Below are positions 1 to 4,560 of a stretch of DNA of 8,317 bases, one piece after another. Both the position numbers and the translations under genes were made by a program. Position 1 is the first letter of the stretch. Every line of letters begins with the position of its first letter. The notes under the pieces are model-generated. The model searched no databases and had not been told where the DNA came from. It was given only the letters and a program-made list of their open reading frames with translations. This stretch comes from Candidatus Scatomorpha stercoravium. GTDB lineage: Bacteria; Bacillota; Clostridia; Oscillospirales; Oscillospiraceae. The DNA lies in the NCBI GenBank assembly GCA_018716005.1, contig DVKN01000060.1, positions 1 to 8,317 on the forward strand, read 5' to 3'.

Positions 1-40
1 ACCTTTCCTCACCGCTTACCGGAAACCCTCCTCACCCGAT

Positions 41-66
41 GTAGGGGAGGGTGTCCTCACCCTCCC
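41..66 (+). repeat. REP-like hairpin, copy A
   Basis: GTAG at 41-44 is followed directly by a perfect 9-bp stem: GGGAGGGTG (45-53) pairs with CACCCTCCC (58-66) around the loop TCCT (54-57). A GTAG tetranucleotide at the 5' foot of a hairpin is the hallmark of REP elements moved by RAYT (TnpA-REP, Y1/HUH) transposases. The same 4+9+4+9 layout recurs three more times on the opposite strand. No RAYT gene is in this window, so the mobilising enzyme is inferred. Confidence 0.8.
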
Positions 67-141
67 TCTCGCCGCCAGGCGAGAAATGGCGGTGAGGATG
101 GGTGGTTTGTACAACCCACGTTTTCGCAGACCGGCACGCAA

Positions 142-167
142 GGGCGGGCGGGGACGCCCGCCCCTAC
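142..167 (-). repeat. REP-like hairpin, copy B
   Basis: On the plus strand GGGCGGGCG (142-150) pairs perfectly with CGCCCGCCC (155-163) around GGGA (151-154), followed by CTAC (164-167). Read on the minus strand this is GTAG, 9-bp stem, TCCC loop, 9-bp stem, the same layout as copy A with a different stem. It lies in inverted orientation to copy A, as in a BIME-type pair. Confidence 0.8.
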
Positions 168-274
168 AACTCGATTGGGACGGGTGCGAAATAATTGCCG
201 CCGAGCGTATCGTCACACACGATATGTTGCGAGGTGGTTATCGTTATACCTACGTTTCCCGTCGTCCCACGGAA

Positions 275-300
275 GGATCGTCGAGGACGCCGACCCCTAC
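275..300 (-). repeat. REP-like hairpin, copy C (degenerate)
   Basis: Plus-strand arms GGATCGTCG (275-283) and CGCCGACCC (288-296) flank AGGA (284-287) and are followed by CTAC (297-300). Seven of nine stem positions pair, with two mismatches. Loop, arm lengths and CTAC foot match copies A, B and D exactly, so I read it as a decayed or imperfect member of the family. Confidence 0.7.
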
Positions 301-361
301 GGTTGGGTGGTGGACGGACGTTTCCGCAGCCATATATAGCCGTTCCAAGCGGTAGGGCAGC

Positions 362-387
362 GGCGCACCGGGGACGGTGCGCCCTAC
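362..387 (-). repeat. REP-like hairpin, copy D
   Basis: GGCGCACCG (362-370) pairs perfectly over 9 bp with CGGTGCGCC (375-383) around GGGA (371-374), followed by CTAC (384-387). It has the same architecture as copies A-C but an unrelated stem sequence, so the structure rather than the stem sequence is what is shared. Confidence 0.8.
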
Positions 388-413
388 GGGGGGTGGCGCG
401 TATCCATCCCCCC
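388..413. repeat. G-run/C-run inverted repeat beside REP copy D
   Basis: GGGGGGTGG (388-396) is complementary to CCATCCCCCC (404-413) with a single bulged base, around a 7-nt loop. It abuts the CTAC foot of REP copy D and may be part of a composite element. No T-run follows, so it is a poor terminator on either strand. Confidence 0.5.
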
Positions 414-590
414 TGCGTTTTGTACACCCTGCACAAATCCGCCCCCTCAAAAACACGCCCAAAACGCCTGTGCGCATGTGCGAAAGTGACGAAATTGCGT
501 CGTACATTAGTGCGCTAAAGTGTTTGCGTTCCCCTTTACGTCAGGAAAGCCGCCCGGCATGGTTACCGAGCAGCTTCTTTCGTCTATAGC

Positions 591-602
591 TTACGTACGT
601 AA
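591..602. promoter_or_regulatory. 12-bp perfect palindrome, possible operator
   Basis: TTACGTACGTAA is perfectly self-complementary and sits about 80 nt upstream of the flippase start, in a locally AT-richer stretch. A weak -10-like TATAGC (585-590) adjoins it. Position and symmetry fit a dimeric regulator site, but I cannot name a regulator and found no good -35 box. Confidence 0.35.
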
Positions 603-612
603 CGCATTGTCA

Positions 613-627
613 GCGGGCACAGCCCGC
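613..627 (+). other. Leader hairpin upstream of flippase gene
   Basis: GCGGGC (613-618) and GCCCGC (622-627) form a 6-bp stem with the loop ACA. It overlaps a 10-bp palindrome CCGCCGGCGG (624-633), so two alternative foldings compete. It would lie in the 5' leader of the flippase mRNA if transcription starts upstream. No riboswitch family is recognised. Confidence 0.35.
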
Positions 628-667
628 CGGCGGAATACTCGTCCGGGAGGGGACATATTCTCTGGCG

Positions 668-676
668 AGGGAGGTG
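668..676 (+). promoter_or_regulatory. Ribosome binding site fixing the flippase start
   Basis: AGGGAGGTG contains a strong GGAGG core (670-674) six nt before the ATG at 681. It selects this frame over an overlapping GTG-started shadow frame that begins inside the same motif. Confidence 0.8.
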
Positions 677-680
677 CGGC

Positions 681-1985
681 ATGGGGCGCAGGGTTTTGGT
701 GAATACGGCGCTGATGACGGCGGCGGGGCTTTTGATGCGGTGCATTGCTATGGGCTTCCAGGGCTGGCTGGCCGCGCGCATCGGGGCGGCGGGGATAGGG
801 CTCTACGGGCTCGTCATGAGCGTGGAGCTGCTCGCGAGCACGGTTGCGGTGAGCGGGATACGCTTTGCGGTCACGCGGCTCGTCAGCGAGGAGCTGGGCC
901 TCGGCCGGGGGAGGGGGGTCTCGGCCGCGATGAGCCGCGCGGCGCTCTACGCGCTCTTCTTCGGCGCGCTGTCCATGCTCGCGCTCACGTATTTCGCCGA
1001 GAGCGTGGGCTTCCTCTGGATAGGCGACGCGCGCACGGTGAAGCCTCTGCGGATACTGGCCTGGGGCCTGCCCTGCATTGCGCTCTCAAGCGTGCTCTCG
1101 GGCTATTTCACCGCCGCCGCCCGGACGTGGAAGCCCTCGCTCGTGCATCTTATAGAGCAGTGCGCCGCGGTGATGCTCGTCGCGCGGCTGCTCTCCGCCG
1201 TGCCGGAGGGGGACATAGAGCTCGCCTGCGCCGCCGTCTGCGCGGGCGTCACGGGCGCGGACATACTCAGCTGCGCGCTCATGCTGGCCTTCTACGCCGG
1301 GGACCGCCGCCGCCACGGCTCCGGCGAGGGCGAGAGCGTACGCCTGACGGCCCGGCTGCTGGAGACGGCCCTCCCGCTCGCCGTCAGCGCCTACGCGCGC
1401 AGCGCGCTCTCGACGCTCGAGCACCTGCTCGTCCCGCGCGGGCTGAAGAAGAGCGGCCTCGGCGCGGACGCCGCGCTCGCGGGCTACGGCACGATACACG
1501 GCATGGCCATGCCCGCCATAGGCTTCCCGTCCTGCCTCCTCGCCGCCCTCGCCGAGAACGTCATACCCGAGCTCACGACCCGTCAGGTGCGCGGCGAGCG
1601 CGAGGCGATAAGGCGCGAGGTGTGCTCGCTCCTGGTCCTCTCCGCCGCCTTCGCCCTGGCCTCCGCCGCCGCGCTCTACGCCCTCGCCCCGCTCATAGCG
1701 GACGGGCTCTTCGCCTCGCCAGAGAGCGCGCGCTATATCCGCCTCCTCTGCCCGCTCGTGCCGTTCATGTACCTCGACACCGTCGTCGACGGCTGCCTGA
1801 AGGGCCTCGGCCGCCAGGTCTGGAGCATGGCCGTCAACATACTCGACGCCGCCCTCGGCGTAATCCTCGTCTACACGCTCCTGCCCATAGGCGCGCTCGG
1901 GGCCTACGTCGGCATCATCTACTTCAACGAGCTCATGAACCTCGCGCTGAGCGCCGCCGGCCTCCGCCGCGCCCTGCGCGCGTAA
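681..1985 (+). CDS. SpoVB/MurJ-like oligosaccharide flippase (MATE-MOP superfamily)
   Basis: This 434-residue polytopic membrane protein resembles the SpoVB/RfbX branch of the MOP superfamily, which moves lipid-linked saccharides such as peptidoglycan or polysaccharide precursors across the cytoplasmic membrane. The N-terminus has the family's typical run: an amphipathic entry helix, then ARIGAAGIGLYGL (about residues 32-44) and SGIRFAVTRLVSEELG (about 58-73). The C-terminal half keeps the FMYLDTVVDGCLKGLG segment (about 363-378) and a closing helix pair. I estimate about 12 hydrophobic segments. Bacillus SpoVB is longer (about 518 aa), so this is a compact member. The ATG has an ideal GGAGG six nt upstream. 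Isoleucine is coded by ATA at 14 of 21 positions, unusual in such GC-rich DNA. The exact substrate is not readable from sequence, and a sporulation role is not shown. Confidence 0.85.
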   Translation: MGRRVLVNTALMTAAGLLMRCIAMGFQGWLAARIGAAGIGLYGLVMSVELLASTVAVSGIRFAVTRLVSEELGLGRGRGVSAAMSRAALYALFFGALSMLALTYFAESVGFLWIGDARTVKPLRILAWGLPCIALSSVLSGYFTAAARTWKPSLVHLIEQCAAVMLVARLLSAVPEGDIELACAAVCAGVTGADILSCALMLAFYAGDRRRHGSGEGESVRLTARLLETALPLAVSAYARSALSTLEHLLVPRGLKKSGLGADAALAGYGTIHGMAMPAIGFPSCLLAALAENVIPELTTRQVRGEREAIRREVCSLLVLSAAFALASAAALYALAPLIADGLFASPESARYIRLLCPLVPFMYLDTVVDGCLKGLGRQVWSMAVNILDAALGVILVYTLLPIGALGAYVGIIYFNELMNLALSAAGLRRALRA

Positions 1986-2028
1986 AATAAGCCCCGGCTC
2001 CGCTGAGAGGGCCGGGACGGGAAAGGAA

Positions 2029-2056
2029 AAGCCGCCCTTTCGGGGCGGCTTCTCTA
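2029..2056. terminator. Bidirectional rho-independent terminator
   Basis: AAGCCGCC (2029-2036) pairs with GGCGGCTT (2044-2051), plus one more C-G pair, leaving a 5-nt loop. Read on the minus strand the loop is CGAAA and the stem runs into TTTTCCTTT, a good terminator for the leftward ATPase-phosphatase pair. Read on the plus strand the tail is only TTCTCT, so it is weaker for the flippase gene. It sits between convergent stop codons at 1985 and 2156. A second possible stem, CCCGGC (1993-1998) with GCCGGG (2011-2016), lies just after the flippase stop. Confidence 0.75.
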
Positions 2057-2071
2057 TGGAATGAGGACAAA

Positions 2072-2197
2072 ATGAAAAAGATGAAACTGTCTCTTGCGAG
2101 TCTTATGATACCAGCGATTTGTTACACGAAAAACGGGGCAAATGTTACGCAAATATTAAGCGCGGAGAATTTCCGCGAGCCCGGCCACATCCGCTAG
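2072..2197 (+). CDS. Possible small ORF or gene-start remnant (41 aa)
   Basis: This short frame begins MKKMKLSLASLMIPAICY and ends at TAG 2195-2197, overlapping the 3' end of the convergent phosphatase gene by 42 nt. A GAGGA (2063-2067) precedes the first ATG by four nt. A second in-frame ATG lies at 2081. The start region is nearly identical to that of the membrane protein at 7884: two shared blocks of 13 and 12 nt. The N-terminus is mildly hydrophobic and the rest has no recognisable motif. It may be a decayed fragment carrying a copied leader, a genuine small peptide, or coincidence. I do not assign a function. Confidence 0.25.
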   Translation: MKKMKLSLASLMIPAICYTKNGANVTQILSAENFREPGHIR

Positions 2198-2953
2198 GAC
2201 GTAGTCCGGCTTCGTCTCGCTCCCGGCGAGGATTTCCGGCGTCGTCTCGCCGCTCATCACGAGCACGCTGACCGCGCCCGCGTTCACCGCGACGGCTATG
2301 TCCGTGTACAGCCGGTCGCCCACGCAGCATATCTTCCCGTTGGGCACGCCGGTCATCTCTGAGATTATGTCGACCATAGCCCGGTTCGGCTTGCCTATGT
2401 AATAGGGCTTCGCGCCGCTCGCGGCGGTGAGCAGGGCGCAGATGCTGCCGCAGTCGGGCATGACCTCCCCGGCGGGCATGGGGCAGACCCAGTCCGGGTT
2501 CGCGGCGACGAAGGCGGCCCCGCGGCGCAGGAAGTGTACGGCCCGGTCGAGCTTTTCGTAGGTGAGGGTGGTGTCGAAGCCGGCGCAGACGACGTCCGCG
2601 TTGTCCCCATGAGTGAGGTCAACGCCGTAGCTCATGAGCTCGCGCTCGAAGGCCGGGGTGCCGAGGCAGTATACGCGCTCGCCGGGATGGCGCGTGCGCA
2701 GGTATTCGCCCGTGGCCATGCCGCTCGTGAAGACGTTCTCGCGTTCGCAGGGGAAGCCGAGCGTCCTGAGCCGCGTTATATAGTCCTCCCCCGCGCGGGA
2801 GGAGTTGTTGGTGAGGTAGATGTAGCGCCGGTGCGTCTCCGCGAGGGCGGCTATGAAGTCCACGGCCCCGCCGAACACCTCGTCGCCGAGGTAGAGCGTG
2901 CCGTCCATGTCGAGCAGAAAGAGCTCGCACTCGCGCAGCTTGTCATAGTTCAA
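2156..2953 (-). CDS. HAD-IIA family sugar-phosphate/phosphoglycolate-type phosphatase
   Basis: This 265-residue cytosolic hydrolase belongs to HAD subfamily IIA (NagD / PGP / p-nitrophenylphosphatase group). All four catalytic motifs are visible: LDMDGTL with nucleophile D15 and acid/base D17, LTNNSS at 47-52, K188 in GKPN, and GDRLYTD with D213 and D218 for Mg2+. The C2 cap contains NPDWVCP and PDCGSI, usual in this family. Start: TTG at 2951-2953, whose TTGA overlaps the stop of the upstream AAA+ gene by 4 nt. An AAGGAGG lies 10 nt upstream, inside that gene's last codons, so translation is probably coupled. The substrate cannot be read from the sequence; sugar phosphates, phosphoglycolate or nucleotides are all possible in this family. 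NagD itself is not specifically indicated. Confidence 0.9.
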   Translation of the reverse strand: MNYDKLRECELFLLDMDGTLYLGDEVFGGAVDFIAALAETHRRYIYLTNNSSRAGEDYITRLRTLGFPCERENVFTSGMATGEYLRTRHPGERVYCLGTPAFERELMSYGVDLTHGDNADVVCAGFDTTLTYEKLDRAVHFLRRGAAFVAANPDWVCPMPAGEVMPDCGSICALLTAASGAKPYYIGKPNRAMVDIISEMTGVPNGKICCVGDRLYTDIAVAVNAGAVSVLVMSGETTPEILAGSETKPDYVLADVAGLAEILRA

Positions 2954-4392
2954 GTGTCGTTTTCCTCCTTTTTGTCTTCAAGATCCTGCGGCAGGAGCGT
3001 CATCAGCTCCTCGCGGGTGGGCGAGGCGAGAGCGCCGAGGCGGTCCGCCTGGCGCGACACGGCGTCCTCGAAGAGGTTGCGCACCGTGCGCCCGTTGCCG
3101 AAATTATCGTCCCTATTATCGTACAGCTCCCGAAGCAGCGCGGCGAGGCGCTCCCCGGCCTCGGGAGAGAGGACGTAGCCCTGCTTATCGCATTGGAGGC
3201 GGAATATGGCCTCGAGCTCTTCGGGCGTGTAGTCCGGGAAGTGTATATACTTGTTGAAGCGGGACTCGAGCCCCGGGTTGGAATTTATGAAGCGCTCCAT
3301 CGGCCCGGAATAGCCGGCGGCTATGACGACAAGCTCGCCGCGGTGGTCCTCCATGCCCTTGAGCAGCGTCTCTATGGCCTCGCGGCCGAAGTCGTTCTCC
3401 CCGCCGGAGGCGAGGGAATAGGCCTCGTCTATGAAGAGGACGCCGCCGAGGGCGGAGTCAATCACCTGCGCGGTCTTTATGGCCGTCTGGCCGACGTAGC
3501 CGGCGACGAGGCCGGAGCGGTCGACTTCTATGAGCTGGCCGGTTTTGAGCGCGCCGAGGGCGGCGTACAGCTCGCCGAGGAGCCGCGCGACCGTCGTCTT
3601 GCCGGTGCCGGGGTTGCCGGTGAAAACCATGTGCAGGCTCACGTCCGGCACGGGCAGCCCCGCTTCGGCGCGCAGGGCGCGGACTTTGACGAGGTTCACG
3701 AGGCTCTTCACCTCGTCCTTCACGCCCGAGAGCCCTACGAGGCCGTCGAGCTCGGCCATCAGCTCCTCGAGCGGGCGGGTTTTGGGCGCGGACTCCGCGG
3801 GGGCCTTCGCATCCTCCGCCCGCTTCCCGGCGGGCGCGGCGGAGGCCGCGGGCGGGGCTTTGTCGGCGAAGGAGGGCTCCGAGGTCGTCACGTAGTCCAT
3901 GGGGTCGAGCGGGCGCTTGGCCGCCTTTACTCCGGCGCCGTCGCATACGGCCTCGAGCCTCGCGCATACGTCGGCTATCCGCTCCGCCTCGCCGCGGCTT
4001 ATCTCCCCGTCGGCGGCCGCGAGGCTCAGCAGCAGGTTTGCCGTCATGCGCACGAAGACCCGGGAATTATCGCGCCCGGACTGCGCGTCGCGCTCCGCCA
4101 TGGACCAGAAGAAGACCGGCGGCAGCGGGGCCTCCGCCGCGCACACGCGGCCCGTGAGGTCCCAGAGCAGGGCCGCGGGCGGCTCCTTGCCCTTTGAATA
4201 GAGCGCGTTGTAGGCCCCGACGCAGCTCTCCGTCACGGCCCCGGCGGCGCGCCAGACCCAGAGCGCCGCGGAGCGCATGAAGCCGTCCAGCTCGTCGGCC
4301 GCCGCGCGGCCGACGGCGCGGTAGAGCGCCTCGGTATTCGCGATGTACTCCCGATGCAGCTCGTCGGCCGAGCGCGTCCAGACCGAAGGCAT
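2950..4392 (-). CDS. CbxX/CfqX (SpoVK-like) AAA+ ATPase with N-terminal accessory domain
   Basis: With the start at 4392 this is a 480-residue cytosolic AAA+ protein. The C-terminal half is a classic CbxX/CfqX/SpoVK module: Walker A GNPGTGKT (259-266), Walker B VLFIDEAY (318-325), the segment AAGYSGPMERFINSNPGLES ending in arginine-finger R378, and a sensor-2-like GNGRTVRN (R435). Relatives are hexameric remodelling machines (CbbX Rubisco activase, EccA, SpoVK). Residues 1-170 form a separate alpha-helical domain containing LLLSLAAADGEISRGEAERI, which recalls TerB-type acidic helices. An Ala/Pro/Lys-rich linker follows (about 175-205). An alternative start at 4452 would add 20 residues, but a promoter lies across that stretch while GGGGAGG precedes the ATG at 4392 by 8 nt. 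It is the first gene of a two-gene operon with the phosphatase. The partner protein is unknown. Confidence 0.88.
   Translation of the reverse strand: MPSVWTRSADELHREYIANTEALYRAVGRAAADELDGFMRSAALWVWRAAGAVTESCVGAYNALYSKGKEPPAALLWDLTGRVCAAEAPLPPVFFWSMAERDAQSGRDNSRVFVRMTANLLLSLAAADGEISRGEAERIADVCARLEAVCDGAGVKAAKRPLDPMDYVTTSEPSFADKAPPAASAAPAGKRAEDAKAPAESAPKTRPLEELMAELDGLVGLSGVKDEVKSLVNLVKVRALRAEAGLPVPDVSLHMVFTGNPGTGKTTVARLLGELYAALGALKTGQLIEVDRSGLVAGYVGQTAIKTAQVIDSALGGVLFIDEAYSLASGGENDFGREAIETLLKGMEDHRGELVVIAAGYSGPMERFINSNPGLESRFNKYIHFPDYTPEELEAIFRLQCDKQGYVLSPEAGERLAALLRELYDNRDDNFGNGRTVRNLFEDAVSRQADRLGALASPTREELMTLLPQDLEDKKEENDT
2964..2970 (-). promoter_or_regulatory. Ribosome binding site for TTG-started phosphatase
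   Basis: The minus-strand AAGGAGG is encoded within the Lys-Lys-Glu-Glu codons near the 3' end of the ATPase gene, 10 nt before the TTG at 2953. It supports the non-ATG start and the 4-nt coupling overlap. No competing in-frame ATG with a better site was found nearby. Confidence 0.75.
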
Positions 4393-4400
4393 ATTCTGCG

Positions 4401-4407
4401 CCTCCCC
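4401..4407 (-). promoter_or_regulatory. Ribosome binding site deciding the ATPase start
   Basis: The minus-strand GGGGAGG is 8 nt before the ATG at 4392-4390. The two upstream in-frame ATGs (4452 and 4425) lack comparable sites and coincide with the -35 and -10 elements of the predicted promoter. Confidence 0.75.
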
Positions 4408-4423
4408 AATAGAATTCACAGCC

Positions 4424-4452
4424 ATTATAAATGAAAACGCCCCGCCGCGCAA
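4424..4452 (-). promoter_or_regulatory. Sigma-A-type promoter of the ATPase-phosphatase operon
   Basis: The minus strand reads TTGCGC (4452-4447), a 17-bp spacer, then a consensus TATAAT (4429-4424). Expected transcription start is about 4416-4418, giving a leader of about 25 nt before the ATG at 4392. The -10 is perfect; the -35 matches four of six consensus bases (TTG-C-). Confidence 0.65.
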
Positions 4453-4476
4453 GCGCTGATCGAAGAGTCTTGACGC

Positions 4477-4504
4477 TTGAATTCTTTTTTTAATGTGCTA
4501 TAAT
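4477..4504 (+). promoter_or_regulatory. Extended -10 promoter of htpG
   Basis: TTGAAT (4477-4482), a 16-bp spacer, and TATAAT (4499-4504) preceded by TG at 4496-4497 form an extended -10 promoter. Transcription would start near 4511, giving a leader of about 50 nt. A TTGACG at 4470-4475 is an alternative -35 but would need a 23-bp spacer to the TATAAT. No CIRCE element (HrcA site) is visible. It is divergent from the ATPase promoter, the two -10 boxes being about 70 bp apart. Confidence 0.7.
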
Positions 4505-4560
4505 ACTATTTTGACCCGATGAGGGCTTGAACGGTATATCAAAACATTGGAGGAATATAG

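Larger units (their letters stand above)
1..680. other. Gene-free repeat-rich region
   Basis: I see no convincing gene in this 680-nt stretch. Open frames exist on both strands but run straight through hairpin repeats, have R/P/G-rich compositions without recognisable motifs, and lack good ribosome binding sites. What it does hold is four REP-like hairpins (annotated separately), a cluster of TCCTCACC words in the first 100 nt, a G-run/C-run hairpin at 388-413, a 12-bp palindrome at 591-602, and a small hairpin at 613-627 leading into the flippase gene. The left edge of the window cuts the region, so an upstream gene may end just outside. Confidence 0.75.

Noticed and set aside
41..387. CRISPR array
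   Set aside because: The repeated units share structure, not sequence; spacing is irregular (about 101, 133 and 87 nt) and orientation is mixed.
86..518. Short open frames on both strands in the left region
   Set aside because: They run through REP-like hairpins, have no family signature and no suitable ribosome sites.
507..518. TTAG-4 nt-CTAA as a stress-regulator operator
   Set aside because: Only 4-bp arms and a non-symmetric centre; too short to support.
674..1990. 438-codon GTG-started frame overlapping the flippase gene
   Set aside because: Arg/His/Pro/Ala-rich out-of-frame translation; its start lies within the ribosome site of the real gene.
3193..4197. 334-codon plus-strand open frame opposite the ATPase gene
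   Set aside because: Shadow of the AAA+ gene; the minus-strand product has all AAA+ motifs and this one has none.
681..4392. A sporulation cluster based on SpoVB-like and SpoVK-like genes
   Set aside because: Both families occur widely in non-sporulating bacteria, the genes are convergent and separately terminated, and no sporulation sigma-factor promoter was recognised.
4510..4530. CtsR operator in the htpG leader
   Set aside because: TTTGACC (4510-4516) matches one half-site, but the required tandem second heptad 3 nt away is missing on both sides.
4470..4560. CIRCE (HrcA) element before htpG
   Set aside because: No TTAGCACTC/GAGTGCTAA inverted repeat is present.
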